Source: Paraglaciecola sp. T6c
GTDB taxonomy: Bacteria; Pseudomonadota; Gammaproteobacteria; Enterobacterales; Alteromonadaceae
Assembly (NCBI RefSeq): GCF_000014225.1
Contig: NC_008228.1
Coordinates: forward strand, 2,294,001 to 2,358,000
Length of the DNA stretch: 64,000 bases
Direction: 5' to 3'
This document shows, one piece after another, positions 37,263 to 47,838 of this stretch (position 1 is the first letter of the stretch; every line of letters starts with the position of its first letter). The translations under genes were made by a program, and so were the position numbers. Under the pieces are notes generated by a model. It saw only the letters and a program-made list of their open reading frames with translations. It was not told the DNA's origin and did not search any database.

Positions 37263-37676
37263 GTGGGACTGATTTTAGGGCCATTGGTGATATTCTGGTT
37301 AGCTATCACTATGTTTGTATTGAATATCGGTTATGTGCTTTTAGATGATTTAACGAGTTATAGAGATATTGCCCTAGTGTGCCTTATGGCTATTCTATGC
37401 TTTGTATCTTACGTCTATTGGGGATTCGCACGATTCAAAAGGTGCAACGAACTCGCATGGTATGATATCCCCCTTTTTTTCACTGCCAATAAGCTTAGTC
37501 TCATTGCTTTTGTTAGCGCATTAGGTGTTCATTGGCTGGGCGTAAATCAATGGATGAACGAGTTTCTACCATCCTTGCCCGTTATCATCATGTTTACCCT
37601 TTCATTTGGTGCGCTCTTTGGTACATTTTGGGCATCTAGATTTATGAAGTATCGCGGTATTCAGCAGATCCATTAA
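37263..37676 (+). CDS. Hypothetical integral membrane protein
   Basis: 137 residues from a GTG start at 37263, chosen because AAGGGGGAGAA lies immediately before it. Four hydrophobic segments (about 2-25, 34-53, 68-85, 101-125) indicate an inner-membrane protein. I do not recognise the family. It sits between the SBP-like and sulfotransferase-like genes on the same strand. Confidence 0.6.
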   Translation: MGLILGPLVIFWLAITMFVLNIGYVLLDDLTSYRDIALVCLMAILCFVSYVYWGFARFKRCNELAWYDIPLFFTANKLSLIAFVSALGVHWLGVNQWMNEFLPSLPVIIMFTLSFGALFGTFWASRFMKYRGIQQIH

Positions 37677-37752
37677 CTTTTAAGCAATCAGCAAAAGACT
37701 CTGGTGCCATTAGCTGGTGCACCGTTGAATTAATATAAGGCTTAGCCATAGA

Positions 37753-38709
37753 ATGGACGACCCCATAATGCGTTTTACCCGAGACTTAGTCGCCCAATTG
37801 GACTTACGCAGTCCCGCAACATCGAAAAATCACGCACAAGGACCTGATGTCAATAAAATCAAACTCATCATTCATGCTGGCACGCCAAAAACAGGCACTA
37901 CGAGTATTCAAACCTACCTAAGTAAGAAACAGCGTAAATTAAGAGGTAATGGAATTTTGTACCCGCATAACTTAGCGGCATCAAATAATCCCGGTGCACC
38001 TGCTCATCAATGGTTTGAGAAAAATCTAGTGACCACGCATGTGGAAAATTTTGTGGCCAACATGAGCAATGTCATCTCACAAATAAAAGATGATACCCAT
38101 ACCATTATTCTGTCATCAGAGGGGATCTATAACTACTGGTGGGATTTCCCAGATGCTTCAAAAACGTTATTGGGGGAGCTTGCCACGTTATTTGATGTGC
38201 AGGTGTGGGTATGGTTTCGCGAGCCTGTCGCATTTATCGAAAGTTATTACAAGCAATGTATTCGTAATCCTCAGGTGGCCAGTAACCCTTGTTATGGTAA
38301 AAATTTATCATTCGCTGAAATGTTAGACGTTAAGTGGTTTTCGCAACATCTTGATTACCGAGGATTTGTAAATGAGTGCAAAACGATTTTCGGACAAAAC
38401 AGTGTGTCGGCCTTTGAATATAACGATGATGTGGTTCAACAAGTCAGTCGGCTGTTGGGCTTGGCAACCGCACATGACAACCCCACGCCTAGGCAGAATA
38501 ATAGCTTAAATAATGCGTCAATCAGCTTGTTACGGTCACTCAATCAATACGATGTAAAAGCCAAAGACAAGGAACGTTTGATGCCTCTTTTGAAGGAAAT
38601 TAACGGCATAATGGACAGCTATGTAAAGCCTAAGGACATGCACGACAATTTGATTGACGAAGTGGTCAGGAAACGTGTTCTAGCGCTGGCATCGCCGGTT
38701 CATTTCTAA
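37753..38709 (+). CDS. Sulfotransferase-like P-loop protein
   Basis: 318 residues. The motif IIHAGTPKTGTTSIQTYL at 39-56 is the 5'-phosphosulfate-binding loop of PAPS-dependent sulfotransferases, and VWVWFREPVAFIESYYKQCI near 155 fits the 3'-phosphate-binding segment (Arg/Ser region). Such proteins sulfate carbohydrates or other small acceptors. A role in sulfating a surface polysaccharide is possible, but no glycan genes are adjacent. Convergent with the MFS gene, 10 bp apart. Confidence 0.75.
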   Translation: MDDPIMRFTRDLVAQLDLRSPATSKNHAQGPDVNKIKLIIHAGTPKTGTTSIQTYLSKKQRKLRGNGILYPHNLAASNNPGAPAHQWFEKNLVTTHVENFVANMSNVISQIKDDTHTIILSSEGIYNYWWDFPDASKTLLGELATLFDVQVWVWFREPVAFIESYYKQCIRNPQVASNPCYGKNLSFAEMLDVKWFSQHLDYRGFVNECKTIFGQNSVSAFEYNDDVVQQVSRLLGLATAHDNPTPRQNNSLNNASISLLRSLNQYDVKAKDKERLMPLLKEINGIMDSYVKPKDMHDNLIDEVVRKRVLALASPVHF

Positions 38710-38719
38710 CGGTGGCTAC

Positions 38720-39946
38720 CTATTTTCGGTCTTTAAATTTCATGGTGAAGAAAAACAACAAAAAGTAGCAACCAAACGCGAACCAGTAAGGTAAAGCACC
38801 ATCAATTGAGTACAAGTACGTGCCTAATAACGGCCCTACAGTAAACCCTAAAGGTGGACAGGCACCTGCTACGCCAGCAACGGCTCCTTGCTCGTCAGAT
38901 GATACCGCAACTGATGCTCCCGCCATAAACCCAGGCCCTGCTAGGCCCATGCCTAAGCCAAGAATACACATGGCTAACATATACATGCTTTGGGTGTCCG
39001 TTGTCGCCATAATCGCAAATGCAATCATCATCATAGGCATGGATATGCGCAGCAGCACGAAAGGGCGTACAGATAATCGAGGGATAACCAGTAATTGGAC
39101 AATTAGCGCAGCAGCGGCTGATAACATGAGGCTTATCCCCACGATTTTTGCTGTTTGTGTGCCATCAAGTCCAAGTACATCTTGAAAACGAAAGGCGATA
39201 GTTTGTTGCACTATGGCAAAGCCCATAAATAACATAACTCCAGCTATCACGAGGGGAAATATGCGCGGGTCAGTGTATTTTAATTTCTGAGGCTTTCTAA
39301 CATGCTCTGGTCTAGGCAAAATGGGTAGGGCGTAAACGGCCAATATGGCGGCTGCCAGCGTTAATAATACCGAGAAATACAAAGGAGTAATCAAGCTGAT
39401 ACTTGCCAACAAACCACCTATGGCGGGGCCTAATATTGATCCAATATTGGTTGCGGCGCCTATGGCTCCCATGCCTTTGATACGATCTTGTACTGTCGTT
39501 ATGTCTGCCATGTAAGCGTTAGCTGAGGGAGAAACCGCTGCCATCACCACCGCATTGGCTACTCGTGTTGTGATCAAAAGCGCAAGGGCAATAAGGGGGA
39601 TCAGGTAACCCAGCAGGGCAGCTTGAAATACACCCGCGAATAAAATGGTACCTGCTGAATAGCCAAACAAACCAATCAGCAGGACTTTTCTTCTGCCCCA
39701 CATGTCACTGGCGCGTCCCCACAAAGGACTGACCAAAAATATGGTTAACGAAGAACAAGAAATAATGGCCCCGATTTGCACTTCCACTAAACCAATTTCA
39801 CGCCCAAGGGGGGCGAGTATGGCAAACAGCACGGTTTGGGCAAATCCCATGGCGCCTGCAGCTAACAATAAGGTGCGTTTGGCTAACGCATTCGCTGCAC
39901 GTGGATGGTTTACATCACTGGCTTGATCATTGTTTGATTGGGTCAT
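38720..39946 (-). CDS. MFS transporter (TetA/multidrug-like)
   Basis: 408 residues, about 12 hydrophobic spans. The loop-2 signature appears as LWGRASDMWGRRKVLLIGLF (about 75-95), and PSANAYMADITTVQDRIKGM near 145 matches the drug:H+ antiporter group. It likely exports a toxic small molecule. It is third in a minus-strand set with TetR and an Old Yellow Enzyme, which suggests an electrophile or xenobiotic response. The gap to the upstream OYE gene (124 bp) contains three 19-bp repeats. Confidence 0.85.
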   Translation of the reverse strand: MTQSNNDQASDVNHPRAANALAKRTLLLAAGAMGFAQTVLFAILAPLGREIGLVEVQIGAIISCSSLTIFLVSPLWGRASDMWGRRKVLLIGLFGYSAGTILFAGVFQAALLGYLIPLIALALLITTRVANAVVMAAVSPSANAYMADITTVQDRIKGMGAIGAATNIGSILGPAIGGLLASISLITPLYFSVLLTLAAAILAVYALPILPRPEHVRKPQKLKYTDPRIFPLVIAGVMLFMGFAIVQQTIAFRFQDVLGLDGTQTAKIVGISLMLSAAAALIVQLLVIPRLSVRPFVLLRISMPMMMIAFAIMATTDTQSMYMLAMCILGLGMGLAGPGFMAGASVAVSSDEQGAVAGVAGACPPLGFTVGPLLGTYLYSIDGALPYWFAFGCYFLLFFFTMKFKDRK

Positions 39947-40023
39947 AAAACGATAATTTGAACACTGTATTTAAAGCGCTTTACACATTGGAAAATGTAA
40001 AGCGCTGATAATATTACGACAAA

Positions 40024-40080
40024 GTCGCTAACTTACACTAAGGTCGCTAATGTACATCAAGGTCGTTAACTTACACTAAG
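40024..40080. repeat. 19-bp tandem repeat, three copies
   Basis: GTCGCTAACTTACACTAAG, GTCGCTAATGTACATCAAG and GTCGTTAACTTACACTAAG follow head to tail and a fourth begins at 40081. The third copy covers the stop codon of the OYE gene (40071-40073), so the array grew out of the gene's 3' end. Confidence 0.85.
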
Positions 40081-41174
40081 GTCGTTAGCGCTTCACCTGA
40101 ATACTGTTCTAGTTCTTCAAGTTTTCCGTTGCGAATTTTATTGGTCCAGTTTGCGTCTTGCAGTAACGCACGACCCACGGCAATTAAATCAAACTCGCCC
40201 TTGTCCATACGCTCGATCAAATCATCGATAGAGCGTGTATTCGAACCTTGACCTGCAAAGGCACTGAAAAAGTCTTCATTCAAGCCCACAGAGCCAACGG
40301 ATATAGTGGGTTTACCGGTGAGCTTTTTAGTCCAGCCAGCAAGGTTTAAATCGCTGCCTTCAAATTCATTTTCCCAGTAACGGCGCTGAGAGCAGTGGAA
40401 TATATCCACACCTGCATCACTTAAGGGCGCTAAGAACTCTTCAAGTAACTGCGGCGTTTCAGCCAGCCTTGCGCTGTAATCTTGTTGTTTCCATTGTGAG
40501 TAACGTAATACGATGGGGAAGTCAGGTGAGGTAGCTGCGCGTATTGCTTTGACAATTTCTACCGCTAAACGAGAGCGATTAGCCATGCTACCACCCCATT
40601 CGTCAGTACGTTGGTTAGTGCCTTCCCAGAAGAATTGATCAATTAAATATCCGTGAGCACCGTGAATTTCAATACCATCAAAACCAATTCGCTGAGCATC
40701 CGCAGCTGCAGTCGCAAAGCCGTTAATAACCGTTTCAATTTGTGCTTGGGTCATTGGCTCAGCACCTTGTTTACCTGGCTTGAACAGTCCAGAAGGGCCG
40801 ACGCTAGGTAATTCAGGAAACGGCGCTTTTTGCGCTACGCGCGCCATGCCTACGTGCCACAATTGAGGCATGATTTTACCCCCGGCACCGTGTACTGCAT
40901 CAACGGTCTTTTTCCATCCTGCAAGAGCAGCATCCCCATGAAACTGAGGAATACGATCACTCATGGTTGCCACAGGATCGTTTATGGTCGTGCCTTCGGT
41001 GATAATTAAGCCTGTTCCACCTTGTGCGCGGCGGCGATAATAATCGGCGACGTCTGAAGTAGGTACTCCACCAGGAGAAAACTCACGGGTCATTGGGGCC
41101 ATTACTACGCGGTTATCTAGCGATAAGCCTTTGTGGGTAAAGGGGGCGAATAATGCGTCTACTTTGTTACTCAT
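40071..41174 (-). CDS. Old Yellow Enzyme family NADH:flavin oxidoreductase (NemA-like)
   Basis: FMN enzyme that reduces activated alkenes, nitro compounds or quinones. 367 residues. N-terminal LFAPFTHKGLSLDNRVVMAP is typical, and the active-site pair is His171 and His174 in EIHGAHGYLIDQFFWEGTNQ. It resembles NemA/XenA-type proteins. AAGGACAACACT precedes the ATG. Adjacent to a TetR regulator, like nemR-nemA in E. coli, where NemR senses electrophiles. Regulation here is inferred from that parallel. Confidence 0.9.
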   Translation of the reverse strand: MSNKVDALFAPFTHKGLSLDNRVVMAPMTREFSPGGVPTSDVADYYRRRAQGGTGLIITEGTTINDPVATMSDRIPQFHGDAALAGWKKTVDAVHGAGGKIMPQLWHVGMARVAQKAPFPELPSVGPSGLFKPGKQGAEPMTQAQIETVINGFATAAADAQRIGFDGIEIHGAHGYLIDQFFWEGTNQRTDEWGGSMANRSRLAVEIVKAIRAATSPDFPIVLRYSQWKQQDYSARLAETPQLLEEFLAPLSDAGVDIFHCSQRRYWENEFEGSDLNLAGWTKKLTGKPTISVGSVGLNEDFFSAFAGQGSNTRSIDDLIERMDKGEFDLIAVGRALLQDANWTNKIRNGKLEELEQYSGEALTTLV

Positions 41175-41217
41175 AGTGTTGTCCTTGATAATGTTTATTT
41201 TCGTTAGTTTTGTCTAA

Positions 41218-41282
41218 TTTGAAACTCTAATTCGAAACTCTAATTCGAAACTTTCATTCGAATCCCTAAATTGAAACTGATA
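41218..41282. repeat. 13-bp tandem repeat array (about five copies)
   Basis: TTTGAAACTCTAA, TTCGAAACTCTAA, TTCGAAACTTTCA, TTCGAATCCCTAA and ATTGAAACTGATA in series between the TetR and OYE genes. The array overlaps the TetR stop codon (41266-41268). TTCGAA palindromes recur every 13 bases. Confidence 0.8.
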
Positions 41283-41886
41283 AAGCGGGTGCAACGCTAA
41301 CTGAACGCACTAGGGACTCAATCATGACGGTTGCAAGCTGCGCTATATCTCGTTGTTCACCCAACATGTGCGATAAGTGCAACGATATCAAGCCGTGGAC
41401 TCCGGCCCAAACTACATAACATATATCTGTTGGGTCACCTTTTAAGATCCCAGCGCTTACCGCTGACTTCACCACTTGGCGCATCGGCGCGCTACTACGT
41501 AAAATCTCACGTTCAAGAGCTGCATATTTGCTTAAGTCAGGCTGAGCTACGCTATACATGACGCGATAGGAATCTGGATATTGCAATGCAAAATCAAAAT
41601 AGGCATGGCAAAGTGCGCTCAGCTGCTTATCTTGGGTTGGCTCTTGGGCTAAAGCATTTTCGAGGGTGTCGGCAATCCGTGCAAATTCACGCTGGCGCAG
41701 CGCTGCAAGGATATCAGCCTTGTTTTTAAAATAACGATAGGGCGTAGTGCGACTGCAACGTAAATCAGCGGCTAATCCGCGCAATGAAATACCCTCTACG
41801 CCACTTTTAGCAAATGAAACCAAGGCGTGATCGCACATTCGATTGCGAAAACACTGTATCTCTTCATCCGTTAACACTTTAGGCAT
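41266..41886 (-). CDS. TetR-family transcriptional regulator
   Basis: 206 residues. HTH: SLRGLAADLRCSRTTPYRYF at about 34-53, preceded by an amphipathic helix. The C-terminal ligand domain is of the TetR_C_13/WHG kind (AYFDFALQYPDSYRVMYS). Probably controls the OYE and MFS genes downstream. A 29-bp near-perfect palindrome lies about 80-110 bp upstream of its start and is the likely operator. Confidence 0.87.
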   Translation of the reverse strand: MPKVLTDEEIQCFRNRMCDHALVSFAKSGVEGISLRGLAADLRCSRTTPYRYFKNKADILAALRQREFARIADTLENALAQEPTQDKQLSALCHAYFDFALQYPDSYRVMYSVAQPDLSKYAALEREILRSSAPMRQVVKSAVSAGILKGDPTDICYVVWAGVHGLISLHLSHMLGEQRDIAQLATVMIESLVRSVSVAPALSVSI

Positions 41887-42736
41887 TGAGGCTCTTTAGC
41901 GCTTCTGGCACATACATTTTTTGCATACACTTGGGTTTACTATTTCGGTGTTTGACGCCCATAATATATTTTATATTGACACTGTCAATTTAAAATAAAA
42001 CACCCATAAGCCAGTCTCGATATAAGTGGACTACCATGGATTTTTTATTATTAACTGCTCTTCAATTTGACAGTGATAATTGCGCAGTACTCAAGGAATG
42101 CTAATTACTTGGGTAAGATAGTTAATCCTTGATGCGCATCCGTACTTGAATCTGAATAATTGGTTTCACTTTTAAAGTAATAGTGAGTCGAGTAGATACA
42201 GTGGAATACTTATAAGTATTAACGTCGGGTTTGGGCGTAACCATTGTGCTTAGCTGGGTCTGGGGAATTTTTCCAGCTAAATAGAGCACTTGACCAAAGT
42301 GCATCATAGAGAGTCGTTAAGCAATGCAACCAATTGGTCTATCGCCGGAGTCGCAATCGGTTGTCGTAATTATTGTCGCCAAGGCAAGTTCAGCTGTATC
42401 AGCTATCGCCCTGGTTTGATCCGCTTGAGGGAGCCTTGATAGTAGAGCGGGTAGTAAGACGCTAACTGAGCTTTACTATTTTCAGTCTGTTGCGCCTAAA
42501 CGCGAAGATAGGGTTACTTGGTAAATTCTGAGACTTGATCTTCGTAGTCCAAATGCAAATTATCCAGTTTGCATGCCTAATACGGCATTTGCATAAGAAG
42601 AGCGCTACTAACACGAAAGTTGAATAATTGTGACATGAGTAACGCGTCAGCGGATGTAAGCGGACAAATATTAATGCGCCTTTAATCTGTAAGAAGATAA
42701 ATAAATATTGTAAGAAGATAGATAAACGCTCAAAGA
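41887..42736. other. Long intergenic region
   Basis: 850 bases between the TetR start and the RRM terminator. It contains the palindrome at 41968-41996 and a short direct repeat TGTAAGAAGATA(A/G)ATAAA near 42689 and 42711. No gene is supported. A 61-codon minus-strand reading at 42122-42307 lacks any recognisable motif. Confidence 0.5.
41968..41996. promoter_or_regulatory. Candidate TetR operator (29-bp palindrome)
   Basis: ATTTTATATTGACA, C, TGTCAATTTAAAAT: 13 of 14 base pairs match across the centre at 41982. It includes a TTGACA that could serve as a -35 box on the plus strand, and its complement serves the minus strand. The TetR ATG lies at 41886. Confidence 0.65.
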
Positions 42737-42760
42737 AAAACCCGCTCAGAAGCGGGTTTT
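42737..42760. terminator. Bidirectional terminator after RRM gene
   Basis: AAAACCCGCT, loop CAGA, AGCGGGTTTT: a perfect 10-bp stem just beyond the RRM stop codon on the minus strand. Confidence 0.9.
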
Positions 42761-42792
42761 AATAATATTTTCGCTATTGCTGTAAATATTCG

Positions 42793-43062
42793 TTACTCAG
42801 TGTCTTCTGGTTTATCTGTTGCCTTTTCTTCCGCTTTCTTCACGCGTATTTTATTTGCACCTAAGGTATGGCCGTTCAGATTAATAGTAGCGGCTTTTGC
42901 ATCGCCTGCTTTTGGCATTTCAACAAAGCCAAAGCCTTTTGAGCTTTGCGTTGCGGGATCAATCACAATAGTGCATGACTGAACAACACCATAACCTTCA
43001 AAAAGGGTGCGAAGCTCGTCTTGCGTGGTGGCTCGGTCTAAATTGCGGATCAATAATTTCAT
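42793..43062 (-). CDS. RRM-domain RNA-binding protein
   Basis: 89 residues, a single RNA recognition motif: RNP2 LLIRNL (3-8) and RNP1 KGFGFVEM (42-49), with a charged C-terminal tail (VKKAEEKATDKPEDTE). This matches the small Rbp-type proteins of cyanobacteria and gammaproteobacteria, often cold- or stress-related RNA chaperones. AAGGGCG lies before the ATG. Monocistronic with its own terminator. Confidence 0.9.
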   Translation of the reverse strand: MKLLIRNLDRATTQDELRTLFEGYGVVQSCTIVIDPATQSSKGFGFVEMPKAGDAKAATINLNGHTLGANKIRVKKAEEKATDKPEDTE

Positions 43063-43568
43063 GGTAACGCCCTTATAAAAAATAATGGGCTAATGATAAC
43101 AGCGTTTGCTGTGTATCAATACGGGTTAATGCTAGTGGCTGTTGATCCTTGATGTGGTTTTTTACATCCTTGTTATCTAGCTTCACTCCGAATTTGCGTG
43201 AGGTCATTGAAAAAGACTTCACTTTTTTTGTTCTAGGATAAAATATTTTTGAACCTCTACCCTTGGTAATGCTCGTCCGAATTGTATCCTATCGCCCTCG
43301 TTAACGTGTCGCTAAAAGCGGTTAACGTTAAATTTTTAGCACTTCTAAATTTCACAAATTTAAGTGTTTAATATGATTTTCATGGGATTATATAGACAAA
43401 ATTCAGTATTTTTAGCGAATTTACAGGTTTTTGTAATTAAGGCGGTTTTGGTTTAAATGTGTCAATCGTGCTTTTATTTAAGTCAGCAACATATGTGTTT
43501 TTGGGTAAAATAAATTCCTTTGGCGTGGGGCTAGTAATTCTAAATTTGTTGTCCTATTATCCGCACTC
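43063..43568. other. Intergenic region upstream of TPP riboswitch
   Basis: About 500 bases with no gene, AT-rich. It must carry the thiamin-operon promoter and the RRM promoter. No specific boxes called. Confidence 0.4.
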
Positions 43569-45606
<2,038 letters not shown>

Positions 45607-45610
45607 ACCT

Positions 45611-46843
45611 GTGGCTGTGCAAAGTGAACACAAAATGCGCATTGCCATTGTGGGTGCAGGCATTATGGGGCGAATGATGGCGTGGCAATTATTACACCGC
45701 CAAGCGGATATTTCGCTCACCATATTTGATAAAGATCCCATCGAAAGTGGCAGTGCTGCTGCGTATACAGCAGCTGGTATGTTAGCACCGTATAGCGAGC
45801 TTGAAAGTGCAGAGCTTGCTGTGTTTTCTATGGGGATGGCGTCTTTAACGCGCTGGCCGGATGTTATTAACAGCCTAAATTTGCACTTGGCTAAACCACT
45901 CACGTTGTTCGTTCAGGGCACGTTAGTGGTGGCGCACCGCGAAGATAAAGCCGATTTTCAGCAGTTTTCCCGCCAGTTAATGGGTAAGTTGCCAGATTTC
46001 GCGCAAGATGAAGAGTTTTCACATATGCAGTTATTAACCCAAGCAGCGCTTCATCATTATGCTCCGCAATTAGCAAAACACTTTGACGGCGGACTTTATC
46101 TCCCGAACGAAGCATGGGTTGATACCGCTGAGGTGATGACAGGCCTTGCATCCTACCTTGAGCAATCAGCTGTGACGTGGCAGTCAAACTCGCACGTGCT
46201 CAGGGTCGATAACGAACAGCGAAATAATAATGGCAATAGCGCAGCGGTAGTCTTGCCTGAGGGAAAACAGGTATTTGATTATGTGATTGACTGCCGCGGA
46301 CTTGGCGCAAAGCAAGTCCCACTTGCTGATACCCAAAGGCGGACTAAGTTCAACTACAACGCCACTAAACAGGAAACGTTCGGGCAGCAAATACCTGAGT
46401 TACGCGGGGTGCGCGGTGAAGTCATTACCCTATATGCGCCAGAGGTAGAGCTTAAGCACGCAGTGCGACTGATGCATCCGAGATACAAGTTGTATATTGC
46501 ACCGCGGCACAACCATCATTTTGTGATTGGTGCGAGTCAAATCGAAAGCGAAGATACTGGCCCAATCACAGTGCGCTCGACGCTTGAACTGCTGTCTGCA
46601 GCGTATTCCATTGACGTGGGTTTTGGTGAAGCAAAGATTGTACAAACTGCGACGAATTGTCGCCCAGCATACCCAGATAACCTACCTAAAATATATTTTA
46701 ATCAGCGGGTTATACGCATCAATGGTCTATTTCGTCACGGTTACTTGTTAGCGCCCATACTCGCTGAACAGGCGTGCGACAGGTTGTTCAATAGCGATTT
46801 CAAATCAACATTTGAGAACTTAATTCAGGAAGTAGCATGTTAA
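45611..46843 (+). CDS. thiO: Glycine oxidase ThiO
   Basis: FAD enzyme that oxidises glycine to iminoacetic acid (dehydroglycine) for thiazole synthesis, replacing the anaerobic ThiH route. About 410 residues from the GTG at 45611, which has GGAG 8 bases upstream. The ATG at 45635 is the alternative. MRIAIVGAGIMGRMMAWQLL is the FAD-binding beta-alpha-beta, FDKDPIESGSAAAYTAAGML the second block, and the C-terminus has the DAO-type TNCRPAYPDNLPKI and GLFRHGYLLAP. It follows thiC by 4 bp and overlaps thiS by 7 bp. Confidence 0.92.
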   Translation: MAVQSEHKMRIAIVGAGIMGRMMAWQLLHRQADISLTIFDKDPIESGSAAAYTAAGMLAPYSELESAELAVFSMGMASLTRWPDVINSLNLHLAKPLTLFVQGTLVVAHREDKADFQQFSRQLMGKLPDFAQDEEFSHMQLLTQAALHHYAPQLAKHFDGGLYLPNEAWVDTAEVMTGLASYLEQSAVTWQSNSHVLRVDNEQRNNNGNSAAVVLPEGKQVFDYVIDCRGLGAKQVPLADTQRRTKFNYNATKQETFGQQIPELRGVRGEVITLYAPEVELKHAVRLMHPRYKLYIAPRHNHHFVIGASQIESEDTGPITVRSTLELLSAAYSIDVGFGEAKIVQTATNCRPAYPDNLPKIYFNQRVIRINGLFRHGYLLAPILAEQACDRLFNSDFKSTFENLIQEVAC

Positions 46844-47034
46844 CTATTTATTTTAACGGCGAGCCGTTCAAGGTAACGCAACAGTCATTGCCTGACGTCC
46901 TTCGAGAACTCAATGCACCTGCTATGTGTGCGGTCGCGGTTAATGGACAGTTTGTGCCTAAAAATGAGCATGAGACTGTGGTACTGCAAGAGCAGGATGC
47001 TCTTGATGCGTTCACACCTATGCAGGGCGGCTAG
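46837..47034 (+). CDS. thiS: Sulfur carrier protein ThiS
   Basis: 65 residues with a ubiquitin-like fold and the required C-terminal Gly-Gly (TPMQGG). ThiF adenylates this end and it becomes a thiocarboxylate that donates sulfur to ThiG. It overlaps the thiO stop and is followed after one base by thiG. Confidence 0.95.
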   Translation: MLTIYFNGEPFKVTQQSLPDVLRELNAPAMCAVAVNGQFVPKNEHETVVLQEQDALDAFTPMQGG

Positions 47035-47035
47035 C

Positions 47036-47836
47036 ATGAGTTGGCAACTTGCGGGTGAAGTACTCAGCAGTCGCTTTTTAGTTGGCTCTTCTTTATACCC
47101 ATCCCCACACATTATGCAGCGAGCTATTCAAGCGTCGGGCGCTCAAGTGATCACCGTTTCATTGCGTCGCCAGTCTCCTAGTCAGAAAGGCGGCGAGAGC
47201 TTTTGGCAACATATAAAAAGCTTGAATTGCCATATACTGCCCAACACGGCTGGTTGCTATAGCGCAAAAGACGCTGTTCACACTGCCAATATGGCGCGAG
47301 AGGTGTTTAACACTCACTGGATAAAACTTGAAGTGTTGGGTGATGAATATAACTTACAACCCGACCCATTCGCATTGCTTGAAGCTACCAAAGAGCTTAT
47401 CGCGCAGGGCTTTGAAGTTTTTCCCTATGCCACTGATGATTTGGTTTTAGCCGAACGATTGGTCGATGCTGGCTGCAATATAGTGATGCCGTGGGGAGCG
47501 CCAATTGGCACGGGACGGGGATTGATGAACCCGTATGCACTCAAAACCCTCAGAGCGCGTTTACCGGATACCACCTTGATTATTGACGCAGGACTTGGCG
47601 CACCTTCTCATGCTGTGCAAGCAATGGAGTTAGGTTTTGACGGAGTATTACTTAACACGGCTGTGGCTGAGGCGCAAAATCCTATATTAATGGCCCAAGC
47701 TTTTCGAGATGGTATTGTCGCAGGGCGAAGTGGTTTTGAGGCAGGTGTTATTCAACAACGGGACTTAGCGAAACCCAGTACGCCCGTGATAGGTACCCCA
47801 TTTTGGCACCAAGACAAAAATGAGCGAGGTGGCTGA
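47036..47836 (+). CDS. thiG: Thiazole synthase ThiG
   Basis: Forms the thiazole phosphate from DXP, iminoacetic acid (dehydroglycine) and ThiS thiocarboxylate. 266 residues starting [20 protein letters not shown] at the ATG just after thiS. Motifs: [18 protein letters not shown] with the Schiff-base Lys, [17 protein letters not shown] near 155, and [20 protein letters not shown] then [12 protein letters not shown]. Length fits the family. Confidence 0.96.
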   Translation: MSWQLAGEVLSSRFLVGSSLYPSPHIMQRAIQASGAQVITVSLRRQSPSQKGGESFWQHIKSLNCHILPNTAGCYSAKDAVHTANMAREVFNTHWIKLEVLGDEYNLQPDPFALLEATKELIAQGFEVFPYATDDLVLAERLVDAGCNIVMPWGAPIGTGRGLMNPYALKTLRARLPDTTLIIDAGLGAPSHAVQAMELGFDGVLLNTAVAEAQNPILMAQAFRDGIVAGRSGFEAGVIQQRDLAKPSTPVIGTPFWHQDKNERGG

Positions 47837-47838
47837 GC

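Noticed and set aside
41218-41282. Considered as plasmid- or phage-type replication iterons
   Set aside because: No replication initiator or AT-rich melting region nearby; it sits between chromosomal metabolic genes and overlaps a stop codon.
42122-42307. 61-codon minus-strand frame in the TetR-RRM gap
   Set aside because: No recognisable motif or ribosome-binding site.
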